A DNA stretch of 64,000 nucleotides. Source: Aquamicrobium sp. LC103 (lineage in GTDB: Bacteria; Pseudomonadota; Alphaproteobacteria; Rhizobiales; Rhizobiaceae). Below, piece by piece: positions 12,201-20,921 of this stretch. Position 1 is the first letter of the stretch. Each line of letters begins with the position of its first letter. The DNA is taken from positions 124,001 through 188,000 of the forward strand of contig NZ_LBCQ02000010.1 in the NCBI RefSeq assembly GCF_001014615.2, given 5' to 3'. The position numbers and the translations under genes are program-made. The notes below the pieces were generated by a model, which was given only the letters and a program-made list of their open reading frames with translations, was not told the origin of the DNA and did not search any database.

Positions 12201-13677
12201 ATCCGCTGGTCGCGCTCGCCCAGGCCCGCATCGCCTCGTCGAATACGCGTTCGCCGGGGATGCCCTTTTCGAGCGTGATGAGCGCACGCCGGCCGGACTG
12301 GTAGACGAGCGGGATGTCGATCCAGCTCTGTCGACGCAGAAGCGAGGTGTTCGCTTCCATCTCGGCGGGCGAATCGCTGAGCGCGACGAGGAAGAATCCG
12401 TCGGCGATCTTGGCGGGAATCCCGACCAGCGGATTGCCGGCGGCCTGCTCGGTTTCCTTCAGCGCTATGCGCGTCACATTGCTGATGCCGCCGCCCTCGA
12501 ACCCTTCCGGGGTGAGGAAAATCATCTCGATGATATGGCTCGCCGGAAGCGTCTGGTCCGCATTGCGACGTATCGTCATGCGCATCTGCAGGTTCTTGCC
12601 CGGTATCGTGGCTTCGGCGCGAACCGCCGGCTCGGGCGGAAGATCGCCGCCGGGCGATTCCTGCACCAGCGACCAGACGATCGATCCGGCCTCGGCGGAG
12701 CCCTGGGCCGAACTCGTGCGCTCCTCGTAGAAGATCGCGCGCTGGCCGACCGCCACCGCGGGCGGATCCTCGGTCGCATTCTCGTTCGACGGCGCGGCCG
12801 GCGTCTCGGCCGCCTGTCCCGGTGCGTCAGGCGACACCTGCGCCACGGACGATCCTTCACCTATCGCCGGCGTGCCTCCGGCGGGGCCTTCATCGACCTC
12901 GTTGCCGTCCGGCATCAGCCGCTGGGTGAATTTCGGCTGCTCCTCCGGCTGTGCCGGTTGCTGGGCCTGTGCCTCCGGCGCGGCGTCCGACGGCGCGGCG
13001 GCGGTGCTCTCCTCGCCGGCCGTCTCGGGCGTTTGCTGGGACGGCTCGGTTTGCGTCCAGCTTGCCAGAAGCGCGGAGATATCGTTCCTGTTGAGCCAGG
13101 CCGCATAGCCGGCGCCAGCCAGGACCAGCAACGCCGCCAGCGCCGCGATCAGGCCGGTGCGGTTCCTCGCGGCCTTTTTCTCCGAACGCCGCACGGGCGG
13201 GGCCATGGAAGCCGGATCTGAATCGTCCAGGGATGCGTCGTTACGATAAGCGTCGTTCGCCTCGCGCAAAACGGAGCCGACCGATCTCACCTCGTCATCA
13301 TCGTCCGGACGCGCCGCATCGAATTGGTCTTCGTGATGCCCGTCGCCGGTTTCGTGGTGCGGCGTCTCCGGCTCGGCCCGTGCGGTCACGGGCGAGGCTG
13401 GCACCTCTCCCTTTTCCAGGCTGGAGAAGACGTCTTCCAGATCGTCGTCGTCCAGCAGTTCCTCCGGCGCGTCATATTCCGCGCGCACCACGGCGATCGC
13501 GTCATCGATCGCCTTTCTCTGCCTGTCGATGACGGCCTGCGGCGGCGGTGGGCTGATCGCGGCCAGCTTGGCTTCGATGGTCGCGCGCGCCTTTTCGTAG
13601 ACTTTCTCGCGCATCTCGGGCGTGTTCTCCCGCAGACCGCCGATCGTCTTCTTAAGTACCGCTACGAAATCCGCCAT
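12199..13677 (-). CDS. Uncharacterised anchored protein with acidic, Ala/Pro/Glu-rich linkers
   Basis: A 492-residue protein without a recognised catalytic domain. Residues 1-70 form a charged helical cytoplasmic region. An acidic low-complexity stretch with DDDD clusters follows. One membrane helix lies at about 173-195 (GLIAALAALLVLAGAGYAAW). A long Ala/Pro/Gln/Glu linker then leads to a folded C-terminal domain of about 180 residues (from near 310), predicted to be periplasmic. The C-terminal part is the conserved-looking section. It stands alone between rpoH and purA, convergent with rpoH. The layout suggests a scaffold or envelope-sensing protein; that is inference from architecture only. 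Confidence 0.75.
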   Translation of the reverse strand: MADFVAVLKKTIGGLRENTPEMREKVYEKARATIEAKLAAISPPPPQAVIDRQRKAIDDAIAVVRAEYDAPEELLDDDDLEDVFSSLEKGEVPASPVTARAEPETPHHETGDGHHEDQFDAARPDDDDEVRSVGSVLREANDAYRNDASLDDSDPASMAPPVRRSEKKAARNRTGLIAALAALLVLAGAGYAAWLNRNDISALLASWTQTEPSQQTPETAGEESTAAAPSDAAPEAQAQQPAQPEEQPKFTQRLMPDGNEVDEGPAGGTPAIGEGSSVAQVSPDAPGQAAETPAAPSNENATEDPPAVAVGQRAIFYEERTSSAQGSAEAGSIVWSLVQESPGGDLPPEPAVRAEATIPGKNLQMRMTIRRNADQTLPASHIIEMIFLTPEGFEGGGISNVTRIALKETEQAAGNPLVGIPAKIADGFFLVALSDSPAEMEANTSLLRRQSWIDIPLVYQSGRRALITLEKGIPGERVFDEAMRAWASATSG

Positions 13678-13752
13678 GCGTTGCTGCCCTGTACCTTTAT
13701 GTCCCGGCGGGAGATCGACAAATCACCCCGCCGGAACGAGTTCCTGCCGAAA

Positions 13753-15051
13753 CTAGTCTTGAAACGGATCGGTAACAAGTATCGTGTCCTCGCGCTCGGG
13801 ACTGGTGGAAAGAAGCGCCACCGGCGCGCCGATCAACTCTTCTATGTGGCGTACATATTTCACCGCCTGGGCCGGCAGCTCGTTCCAGCTTCGCGCTCCG
13901 GCGGTCGTTCCCTTCCAGCCTTCCAGCGTCTCGTAGATCGGCTCGACGCGCGCCTGCGCGCCCTGGCTCGCCGGCAGATAGTCGATCACCTCGCCGTCGA
14001 GGCGATAGGCGGTGCAGACCTTGATCTCGTCGAGGCCGTCGAGCACGTCGAGCTTGGTGAGCGCGATGCCGTTGATGCCGTTCGCCGCGACCGCCTGGCG
14101 GACCAGAACCGCGTCGAACCAGCCGCAGCGGCGCTTGCGGCCGGTGACCGTGCCGAACTCGTGACCGCGCGTGCCGAGGAAGTCGCCGACCTCGTTGTCC
14201 TGCTCGGTCGGGAACGGACCCTCGCCGACACGCGTCGTATAGGCCTTGGTGATGCCGAGCACGTAGCCGATCGCGCCGGGGCCGACACCCGACCCGGTCG
14301 CGGCCTGTCCGGCAACCGTGTTGGACGAGGTCACGAAGGGATAGGTGCCGTGGTCGATATCGAGCAAGGTGCCCTGCGCGCCCTCGAAGAGGATACGCTT
14401 GCCGCCGCGGCGTGCTTCGTCGAGGATCTTCCAGACACGATCCATGTAGGGCAGCACATTGTCGGTGATGGAGGTCAGTTCCTCCATGATCGTTTCATGC
14501 GTGACCTCGTCATGGCCGAGCCCCTGGCGCAGCGCATTATGATGGGTGAGGAGCCGGTCGACCTTGAGGGGCAGGGTCTCCATGTCCGCCAGATCCATCA
14601 CGCGGATAGCCCTGCGGCCGACCTTGTCCTCATAGGCCGGGCCGATGCCCCTGCGGGTCGTGCCGATCTTGGTGCCAGAATTGGAGGCTGCGTCTTCGCG
14701 AATGCCATCGAGTTCCCTGTGCAGGGAAAGGATAAGGGCCGTGTTTTCGGCGATTTTCAGGCGATCGGGGCCGATTTCGACGCCGAGCTCCCTGAGACGC
14801 GCGAGTTCGGCGACGAAAGCGTGCGGATCGAAGACGACGCCGTTGCCGATGATCGAGAGCTTGCCCTCGCGCACGACGCCGGAAGGCAGGAGCGAGAGCT
14901 TGTAGACCTTGCCATCGACGACGAGCGTATGCCCGGCATTGTGCCCGCCCTGGAAGCGCACAACCACGTCGGCGCGTTCGGACAGCCAGTCCACGATCTT
15001 GCCCTTGCCTTCGTCGCCCCACTGCGAGCCGACGACCACAACATTGGCCAT
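13753..15051 (-). CDS. purA: Adenylosuccinate synthetase
   Basis: A 432-residue enzyme that joins IMP and aspartate using GTP to form adenylosuccinate, the first committed step to AMP. The GTP-binding loop [11 protein letters not shown] is at 8-18 with the general-base D13. The GGHNAGHT motif at 35-42 supplies H41. Both match the well-studied E. coli enzyme position for position. Length is normal. It is a single gene upstream of the membrane-anchored protein and on the same strand. Confidence 0.97.
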   Translation of the reverse strand: MANVVVVGSQWGDEGKGKIVDWLSERADVVVRFQGGHNAGHTLVVDGKVYKLSLLPSGVVREGKLSIIGNGVVFDPHAFVAELARLRELGVEIGPDRLKIAENTALILSLHRELDGIREDAASNSGTKIGTTRRGIGPAYEDKVGRRAIRVMDLADMETLPLKVDRLLTHHNALRQGLGHDEVTHETIMEELTSITDNVLPYMDRVWKILDEARRGGKRILFEGAQGTLLDIDHGTYPFVTSSNTVAGQAATGSGVGPGAIGYVLGITKAYTTRVGEGPFPTEQDNEVGDFLGTRGHEFGTVTGRKRRCGWFDAVLVRQAVAANGINGIALTKLDVLDGLDEIKVCTAYRLDGEVIDYLPASQGAQARVEPIYETLEGWKGTTAGARSWNELPAQAVKYVRHIEELIGAPVALLSTSPEREDTILVTDPFQD

Positions 15052-15256
15052 GGGAAATCCTCTCTTTGCACGGCTGGACGCCCGGCGTCCCTGAATTGAA
15101 ACGCTTCTATAGCGTCAAGCGATGCGGCGCGCGACCCCCGTTTCGAACTGGAAGCCGGCTGTCTTCGATTAAATCGGCCCTGGTCCATTTACCCGTCCGC
15201 CGGAGCGGGTTACGTCAAACCATATCCCGACCCCGTTTCCGGAAGCGCCCCTCTCC

Positions 15257-16147
15257 ATGCATCGCAACGCCTATGTCCTCCTGCTCCTGACCATGCTTTT
15301 CTGGGGCGGAAACGCGATTGCGGGCAAGCTCGCCGTCGGCCATATCTCGCCGATGATGCTGACCACGGTGCGCTGGGCGATGGCGGCACTGATCATGATA
15401 GCCATCGGCACGGCGCAATTGCGGCGCGACTGGCCGGTCGTGCGCCACCGGCTGGTTTTCCTGTTCGTGCTCGGCGCCGCCGGCTTCACCCTTTTCAATG
15501 CCGCGCTCTACAGCGCGCTGAACTACACCACCGCCATCAACGTCTCGATTGAGCAGGCGGCGATGCCGATGTTGATCTTCCTTGCGAATTTCGTCCTGTT
15601 CCGCATGGGCATCACATGGGCGCAGATCGTCGGCTTCGTCCTCTCGCTCGCCGGCATCGCCATTGTGGCGAGCCACGGCGAGCTGTCGCGGCTTGCCGAG
15701 CTCGACGTCAATTTCGGCGATGCGCTGATGATGATCGCGATCGTGCTCTATGGCGGCTATACGGTGGCGCTGCGCTACAAGCCGGCGATCCATTGGAAAA
15801 GCCTGATGCTCGTCATGTCGATCGCGGCCTTTCTGTCCTCGCTTCCCTTTCTCGCCTGGGAGGTTTCGGCCGGAAGCGCGATCCTGCCGGATACGCGGGG
15901 CTGGGCGATCGCGGCCTTCACCGCGATCTTCCCTTCGGTCGTGAGCCAGGTGTTCTACATCCGCGGCGTGGAATTGATCGGCGCCAACCGCGCCGGCCTC
16001 TTCATCAATCTCGTGCCGATATTCGGCACGATGCTGTCGATCCTGATCCTCGGCGAGGATTTCCACCTCTACCACGCGATCGCCATCGTCCTCGTGCTCG
16101 GCGGTATCTGGCTCGCCGAGCACAGCGGCCGCAAGCGGGCTGCTTGA
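15257..16147 (+). CDS. EamA (DMT) family transporter
   Basis: A 296-residue polytopic inner-membrane protein of the drug/metabolite transporter superfamily. It shows about ten hydrophobic helices in two tandem EamA repeats; the second starts around residue 150 (FGDALMMIAIVLYGGYTVALRYK). The C-terminal 'NRAGLFINLVPIFGTMLSILIL' is a typical last-repeat signature. Members export amino acids or metabolites; no substrate can be read from the sequence. It is a single gene followed by the fitAB module. Confidence 0.9.
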   Translation: MHRNAYVLLLLTMLFWGGNAIAGKLAVGHISPMMLTTVRWAMAALIMIAIGTAQLRRDWPVVRHRLVFLFVLGAAGFTLFNAALYSALNYTTAINVSIEQAAMPMLIFLANFVLFRMGITWAQIVGFVLSLAGIAIVASHGELSRLAELDVNFGDALMMIAIVLYGGYTVALRYKPAIHWKSLMLVMSIAAFLSSLPFLAWEVSAGSAILPDTRGWAIAAFTAIFPSVVSQVFYIRGVELIGANRAGLFINLVPIFGTMLSILILGEDFHLYHAIAIVLVLGGIWLAEHSGRKRAA

Positions 16148-16169
16148 ATATTTGGATACAGCCTCGATA

Positions 16170-16189
16170 TTTGCTATCATGATAGCAAA
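16170..16189. promoter_or_regulatory. Perfect palindrome, probable FitAB operator
   Basis: TTTGCTATCATGATAGCAAA is a 20-base perfect palindrome that ends eleven bases before the fitA start and abuts its ribosome site. The half-site TTGCTATCA resembles, from memory, the site bound by gonococcal FitA. FitA-type ribbon-helix-helix proteins repress their own promoters, so this is the natural operator. Confidence 0.75.
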
Positions 16190-16200
16190 GGAGAGCTGGA

Positions 16201-16452
16201 TTGGCTCAGTTGCTGGTTAGACAGATCGACGACGACATCAAGCAGCGTCTGCAGGAGCGCGCGGCGAAACACGGCACCAGTATGGAAGAGGAAGTCCGCT
16301 CCATCCTGAGGGCAGCGGTTCTTCAGGATGAGGGCGAACTCAAGGGCTTGGGCACTGAAATCGCCAGCATTTTCCGCGGGATTGGTGTCGAGGGTGAGCC
16401 GCTCGAACGACTTCCGAAATCGTCGGTGCGAGCCGAGAAATTTGACGAATGA
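16201..16452 (+). CDS. FitA-like ribbon-helix-helix antitoxin
   Basis: An 83-residue antitoxin. The N-terminal LLVRQIDDDIKQRLQERAAKHG followed by SMEEEVRSILRAAV is the Arc-type ribbon-helix-helix DNA-binding fold of FitA. The C-terminal half should wrap the toxin. The start is a TTG with an AAAGGAGAG ribosome site. The stop overlaps the toxin ATG by four bases. It is expected to neutralise the PIN toxin and repress the operon through the adjacent palindrome. Confidence 0.88.
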   Translation: MAQLLVRQIDDDIKQRLQERAAKHGTSMEEEVRSILRAAVLQDEGELKGLGTEIASIFRGIGVEGEPLERLPKSSVRAEKFDE

Positions 16453-16868
16453 TCGTTCTGGACACGAACGTCGTCTCGTCCTTGATGCGTCCGGAAGAAA
16501 ATCCGCTGGTCGTGCGATGGCTCGATGCTCAGCCACGGATTTCGATATGGATTACCACCATTACCATTCTGGAAATCAGGTTCGGTCTGCTTGTGCTTCC
16601 CGACGGCAGACGGCGGGCGGGATTGCTTGAAAGGTTCGACCTTTTGCTTTCAAGCGCCATAGGCGACCGGATACTGCCATTCGACCGATCGGCGGCCGAG
16701 CAATCCGCGCGGATATCGGCTATCAGGCGTTCCGTAGGTCGCCAGATTGATCTGGCCGACACCCAAATCGCAGGCATAGTCATATCCCGCAATGCGACGC
16801 TTGCCACGCACAACGTCAAGGATTTCAACGACCTCGATATCGAGTTGTTCAATCCCTGGCAGGATTGA
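16449..16868 (+). CDS. FitB-like PIN-domain toxin (VapC family)
   Basis: A 139-residue PIN-domain ribonuclease. The acidic metal-binding residues are all present: D5 in MIVLDTNVVS, E42 in ILEIRFG, D104 in LADTQIAG and D125 near NVKDFNDL. FitB/VapC toxins cleave specific tRNA or rRNA sites and are held inactive by the paired antitoxin. The gene is intact and overlaps fitA, so the module is probably functional. Confidence 0.9.
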   Translation: MIVLDTNVVSSLMRPEENPLVVRWLDAQPRISIWITTITILEIRFGLLVLPDGRRRAGLLERFDLLLSSAIGDRILPFDRSAAEQSARISAIRRSVGRQIDLADTQIAGIVISRNATLATHNVKDFNDLDIELFNPWQD

Positions 16869-16895
16869 AAAAGGCGTGGATTGCTCCACGCCTTT
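16866..16895 (-). terminator. Terminator downstream of serA
   Basis: AAAGGCGTGGA and TCCACGCCTTT form an 11-bp stem with a TTGC loop. On the minus strand it is followed by TTTTTC, ending serA transcripts. It also lies immediately after the convergent fitB stop and may serve both genes. Confidence 0.88.
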
Positions 16896-16921
16896 GAAGA
16901 TTCCTTACAACGCTCCCGGCC

Positions 16922-18517
16922 TTACAACGCCACGTCGAAATGCAGCGGCTTCGCCGAGCGGATCGCCGGATGCGCGCGCACTTCCTCGAGCACCTTTTCG
17001 GGGAACGGGCCGTCGAGGTAGAGCAGCGCGATGGCGTCGCCGCCGGGCCGGTTGCGGCCGAGCTGGAAGTTGGCGATGTTGACGTCGTTCTTGCCGCAGA
17101 CCGTGCCGAGCAGGCCGATGATGCCCGGCGCGTCCGCGTTGGTGGTGTAGAGCATGTGCTCGCCCACCTCCGCGTCGAGATTGATGCCCTTGATCTGGAT
17201 GAAGCGCGGCTTGCCGTCGGAGAAGCAGGTTCCGGCGATCGCACGGGTCTTGTTCTTGGTCTTCACCGTCAGCTTGATATAGCCGTCGAAGACGCCCGAT
17301 TTGTCGCGCTTGACTTCGGAGAGGATGACACCGCGCTCCTTGGCCATGATTGGCGCGGAGACCATGTTGACGTCGGCCACCTGCGGACGGATGAGGCCTG
17401 CCAGCGTCGCGCTGATGAGGGCGCGCGTGTTCATCCCGGCGGTCGCTCCGTCGAAGAGAATCTCGACTTCCTGGATCGGCTCCTCGGTGACCTGGCCGAC
17501 AAAGGCCCCCAGCACCTCGGCCAGCTTGATGAACGGCTTCAGCCTCGGCGCTTCTTCCGCCGTGATCGACGGCATGTTGATCGCGTTCGAGACCGCGCCC
17601 TTGACCAGGTAGTCCGACATCTGCTCGGCGACCTGCAATGCGACGTTCTCCTGAGCTTCGGTGGTAGCAGCACCCAGATGCGGCGTGCAGACCACGTTCG
17701 GCATGCCGAAAAGCGGGCTTTCATTCGCCGGCTCCACCTCGAACACGTCGATGCCGGCACCGGCGACCTTGCCGCTTTTCAGGCCCTCGATGAGATCGGC
17801 TTCGACGATCAGGCCGCCGCGCGCGCAATTGATGATGCGCACACCGTCCTTCATCTTGGCGATCGCCTCCGCATTGATGATGCCGCGGGTCTTGTCGGTC
17901 ATCGGCGTGTGCAGCGTGATGAAGTCGGAGCGGGCGAAGATGTCGTCCAGCTCGACCTTCTCGACGCCGAGTTCGGAAGCGCGTCCCTCGGAAAGGAACG
18001 GATCATAGGCGATCACGTGCATCTTGAGGCCGACGCCGCGCGTCGCCACGATCGAGCCGATATTGCCGCAGCCGATGACGCCCAGCGTCTTGCCGGTGAT
18101 CTCGACGCCCATGAAGCGGTTCTTCTCCCACTTGCCCGCATGGGTCGAGGCGTTGGCTTCCGGAAGTTCCCGCGCCACGGCGAACATCAGGCCGATCGCA
18201 TGCTCGGCCGTCGTGATGGAATTGCCGAAGGGCGTGTTCATGACGATAATGCCGCGGCGCGACGCGGCCGGAATGTCGACATTGTCGACGCCGATGCCGG
18301 CGCGGCCGATCACCTTCAGGTTCGTGGCGGCGTTGATCAGCTTCTCGGTGACCTTGGTGGCCGAGCGGATCGCCAGGCCGTCATATTGGCCGATGACCTC
18401 GAGGAGCTTTTCCTTGTCCTTGCCGAGGTCGGGCAGGTAGTCGACCTCGACGCCGCGATCCTTGAAGATTTGGACCGCGGTCGGCGAAAGCTTGTCTGAA
18501 ACGAGAACGCGGGGCAT
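16922..18517 (-). CDS. serA: D-3-phosphoglycerate dehydrogenase
   Basis: First enzyme of serine biosynthesis, oxidising 3-phosphoglycerate to phosphohydroxypyruvate with NAD. It is 531 residues, the long form. The NAD-binding motif VIGCGNIGS spans about 147-155. The catalytic set fits R233 (CARGG), E262 (VEP) and H280 (TPHLG). After the catalytic core come an intervening domain and a C-terminal ACT domain (about 455-531), which can bind serine for feedback control. It lies downstream of serC, separated by a repeat element, and probably shares its transcript. Confidence 0.97.
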   Translation of the reverse strand: MPRVLVSDKLSPTAVQIFKDRGVEVDYLPDLGKDKEKLLEVIGQYDGLAIRSATKVTEKLINAATNLKVIGRAGIGVDNVDIPAASRRGIIVMNTPFGNSITTAEHAIGLMFAVARELPEANASTHAGKWEKNRFMGVEITGKTLGVIGCGNIGSIVATRGVGLKMHVIAYDPFLSEGRASELGVEKVELDDIFARSDFITLHTPMTDKTRGIINAEAIAKMKDGVRIINCARGGLIVEADLIEGLKSGKVAGAGIDVFEVEPANESPLFGMPNVVCTPHLGAATTEAQENVALQVAEQMSDYLVKGAVSNAINMPSITAEEAPRLKPFIKLAEVLGAFVGQVTEEPIQEVEILFDGATAGMNTRALISATLAGLIRPQVADVNMVSAPIMAKERGVILSEVKRDKSGVFDGYIKLTVKTKNKTRAIAGTCFSDGKPRFIQIKGINLDAEVGEHMLYTTNADAPGIIGLLGTVCGKNDVNIANFQLGRNRPGGDAIALLYLDGPFPEKVLEEVRAHPAIRSAKPLHFDVAL

Positions 18518-18542
18518 GGGTTTGTTCCTTTTCCTGGAATCC

Positions 18543-18667
18543 GCCCCTCACCCGGCTCCGCCTCGCTCGGCCGACCTCTCACCATTGGGGAGAGGAGATC
18601 GTCGACGTTTTCGCCGACTTCTTCTCCGCTTGGGAGAAGGTGGCCGCGCAGCGGCCGGATAAGGGGT
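18543..18667. repeat. Rhizobial-type intergenic palindromic repeat
   Basis: The serC-serA gap is filled by a mosaic of short inverted repeats: CCTCTC/GAGAGG, CTTCTCC/GGAGAAG, and a CCGGCCGCTGCGCGGCC block. The minus strand contains CCCTTATCCGGCCGC-like and CACCTTCTCCC-like strings, a vocabulary I recognise from dispersed intergenic repeats of rhizobial genomes. It contains no gene and would fold strongly in the RNA between the two cistrons. Confidence 0.65.
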
Positions 18668-18683
18668 ATTAGCGTTTGCTGAA

Positions 18684-19859
18684 TTAAGCAGCGGCCTTCA
18701 GCGCCGCCTTCTGGTTTGCGAAAGCCCAGTCGAGCCAGGGCAGCAATGCCTCGAGGTCCGACGTCTCGACCGTTGCGCCGGCCCAGATGCGAAGTCCGGA
18801 AGGCGCGTCGCGATAGGCGCCGATGTCGTAGGCGACGCCCTCCTTGTCGAGCGCCGAGACCATGGCCTTGGCGAAAGCCGCCTGCGCATCCTTGTCGAGC
18901 GCCGTGAAATCGGGATCGACGATGGACAGGCAGACGGAGGTGTTCGACCGGGTCTCGGGCGCGACCGCCAGATGGCCGGCCCAGGTCGAGCCTTCCACGA
19001 AGGCGTCGAGCACGGCGAAGTTGGCGTCGGCGCGGGCGACCAGCCCGTCGAGCCCGCCGATCGACTTCGCCCACAGAAGCGCGTCGATATAGTCCTCCAC
19101 GCACAGCATGGACGGCGTGTTGATCGTCTCGCCCTTGAAGATGCCCTCGATGAGCTTGCCGCCCTTGGTCATGCGGAAGATCTTCGGCAGCGGCCAGGCG
19201 GGCATGTAGCTTTCGAGGCGCTCGACGGCGCGCGGCGAAAGGATGAGCACGCCGTGCGCGGCCTCGCCGCCCAGCACTTTCTGCCAGGAGAAGGTGACGA
19301 CGTCGAGCTTGGCGAAGTCGAGGCGCTGCGCGAAGGCCGCGGACGTCGCGTCGCAGATAGTCAGCCCCTTACGGTCGGCAGGGATGAAGTCGGCATTCGG
19401 CACGCGCACGCCCGAGGTGGTGCCGTTCCAGGTGAAGACGACGTCGCGGTCGAAATCGATCTGGTTCAGATCCGGCAGTTCGCCGTAAGGCGCCTCGACC
19501 TTGCGCGCGTCGGCAAGCTTGAGCTGCTTGACGACGTCGGTCACCCAGCCCGAGCCGAAGGATTCCCAGGCGACCATGTCCACGCCGCGCTCGCCGAGCA
19601 GCGACCACAGCGCCATCTCGACGGCGCCGGTATCGGATGCCGGAACGATGCCGATGCGGTAATCCGCCGGCACCTGCAGCACTTCGCGGGTGAGGTCGAT
19701 CGCCTGTTCGAGCTTGCTCTTGCCGATCTTGGCGCGATGCGAGCGGCCGAGAGGAGCAGCCTTCAGCGCCTCCAGCGACCAGCCGGGACGTTTTGCGCAG
19801 GGACCTGAGGAGAAATTGGGATTGGCCGGACGCAGGTCCGGTTTCGTAAGTGTCGTCAT
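18684..19859 (-). CDS. serC: Phosphoserine aminotransferase
   Basis: PLP-dependent enzyme of 391 residues that converts phosphohydroxypyruvate and glutamate to phosphoserine, the step after SerA. The PLP-lysine region reads [17 protein letters not shown]; the lysine in SWQK is the Schiff-base residue. The N-terminal '[18 protein letters not shown]' substrate loop is typical of the alphaproteobacterial form. It is the first gene of a serC-serA pair and is preceded by a structured leader. Confidence 0.96.
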   Translation of the reverse strand: MTTLTKPDLRPANPNFSSGPCAKRPGWSLEALKAAPLGRSHRAKIGKSKLEQAIDLTREVLQVPADYRIGIVPASDTGAVEMALWSLLGERGVDMVAWESFGSGWVTDVVKQLKLADARKVEAPYGELPDLNQIDFDRDVVFTWNGTTSGVRVPNADFIPADRKGLTICDATSAAFAQRLDFAKLDVVTFSWQKVLGGEAAHGVLILSPRAVERLESYMPAWPLPKIFRMTKGGKLIEGIFKGETINTPSMLCVEDYIDALLWAKSIGGLDGLVARADANFAVLDAFVEGSTWAGHLAVAPETRSNTSVCLSIVDPDFTALDKDAQAAFAKAMVSALDKEGVAYDIGAYRDAPSGLRIWAGATVETSDLEALLPWLDWAFANQKAALKAAA

Positions 19860-19863
19860 CGTG

Positions 19864-19915
19864 GTTCTACCCTTTCAGATAGCACGCCCCTCGTTGGGGA
19901 GGGGTGGCCCACGGA
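19864..19915 (-). ncRNA. Probable serC leader RNA motif
   Basis: Just before the serC start the transcribed strand reads GTGGGCCACCCCTCCCC, AACG, AGGGGCGTGC, then CTGAAAGGGTAGAACC. A G/C-rich hairpin is followed by the conserved-looking CUGAAAGGGUAG string that overlaps the ribosome-binding region. This matches my recollection of the alphaproteobacterial 'serC' cis-regulatory RNA, found upstream of serC-serA. Its ligand or trigger is not established. Confidence 0.7.
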
Positions 19916-19986
19916 CGGCGATATTCTTTCGCGGGCGCGGCGTCAAGCGGAATGTTGACGTCGCTTTCGGAACACCCGCTCGGCCC

Positions 19987-20016
19987 AAAGCGAAACGGCG
20001 GACCTCCGGCCCGCCG
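19987..20016 (-). terminator. Terminator of the outer-membrane protein gene at 20043
   Basis: On the minus strand CGGCGG and CCGCCG pair around a nine-base loop that can itself pair in part, followed by TTTCGCTTTG. It lies 26 bases after the stop of the gene at 20043-20741. Confidence 0.75.
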
Positions 20017-20042
20017 CTGCAAGGATGAAAGTGTTGGCGCGC

Positions 20043-20741
20043 TTACCAGAGATCGTAGCGCAGGCCGACGCGGATCTGGTGGAAGTCGACGCCTTTGCGC
20101 ACGTCGAGCGAATCGCTGTCGATATATTCGAGATCCGGCGAGCTAAGATATTGATAGCCGAGGTCGATGGAGGCGTTCTCCGTCACCTTGTAGGCCACGC
20201 CGGCATTCAACGCGTAGGCGAAGCGGTACTGGTCGTCGGAGAACGACTCCTCGATGCCCAGCGACTGAGAATCGATCGAAAGCTTGCCTCGGCCATACAT
20301 CACGCCGACGCCACCGCCGACATAAGGGGTCACGCCCGCATAGGTGCCGAGATCGAGATAGGCGTTGGCCATGCCGTTCCAGAAGCTGCTGGAAGCGGAG
20401 ATCGCATCGATCCCGTCATCGTAGCGATACTTGTCCCTGCCGATGAAACCGAGCGTGAGGTCGCCCCGCAAATAGTCCGTGAAATGATAGCCCGCGCCGA
20501 TGCCGCCGCCGATGCGCAGATTGTCGGTGTCCTCGCCGAACAGCTCGAAATCATAGACCGGGTCGTTGACGTTGTAGCTGACGTCCCCCCGCAGGTACCA
20601 ACCCGATCCGATCTCCACCGGAACATATTCCGGTGCTTCCTGCAGGACGATCGGCGGATCGTAGTCGGCTGCGCCCGCCTGCACGGCGGGCATGAAGGCG
20701 GCCGCGGCCGCCGAAAGGAGCATGCTGGAACGAAGGTTCAT
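20043..20741 (-). CDS. Omp25/Omp31-like outer-membrane beta-barrel protein
   Basis: A 232-residue outer-membrane protein. Residues 1-26 are a signal peptide (hydrophobic SSMLLSAAAAAFMPAV, cleavage near AGA/ADY). The rest alternates in the style of a small eight-strand barrel: GWYLRGDVSYN, GGGIGAGYHF, GVTPYVGGGVGVMYG, and a C-terminal aromatic residue (RYDLW) for barrel assembly. It resembles the Omp25/Omp31 family of Brucella and rhizobia. The ATG at 20741 has a GGAG ribosome site. CtrA-like sites lie 59-86 bases upstream. Confidence 0.88.
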   Translation of the reverse strand: MNLRSSMLLSAAAAAFMPAVQAGAADYDPPIVLQEAPEYVPVEIGSGWYLRGDVSYNVNDPVYDFELFGEDTDNLRIGGGIGAGYHFTDYLRGDLTLGFIGRDKYRYDDGIDAISASSSFWNGMANAYLDLGTYAGVTPYVGGGVGVMYGRGKLSIDSQSLGIEESFSDDQYRFAYALNAGVAYKVTENASIDLGYQYLSSPDLEYIDSDSLDVRKGVDFHQIRVGLRYDLW

Positions 20742-20799
20742 GACCGGACTCCGGAATTGACGACGCGCAAGCGCATCGCCCTGTTGCCTGAAGCCAGTA

Positions 20800-20827
20800 T
20801 TAACCATAGTGGTTAAGTCGCGGTTAA
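20800..20827 (-). promoter_or_regulatory. CtrA-like site upstream of the Omp gene at 20043
   Basis: Three TTAA elements occur at 20800, 20813 and 20824. The last two form TTAA-N7-TTAA, the spacing recognised by the cell-cycle regulator CtrA; the first is nine bases further out. They lie 59-86 bases before the start codon, consistent with overlap of the promoter. Confidence 0.6.
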
Positions 20828-20863
20828 GGATAACAGAAGGTTATCGTGGCGGCGGGCGGGCCG

Positions 20864-20895
20864 CAAAACAGATCAGGCCCGACTTTCGCCGGGCC
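20864..20895 (-). terminator. Weak terminator of the Omp gene at 20922
   Basis: On the minus strand GGCCCG and CGGGCC pair around a short loop; a TTTT run follows seven bases later. It lies 26 bases after the stop codon. The gap before the U run makes efficiency uncertain. Confidence 0.5.
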
Positions 20896-20921
20896 CGCCT
20901 GTATCGATTGCCGAGACTGGA

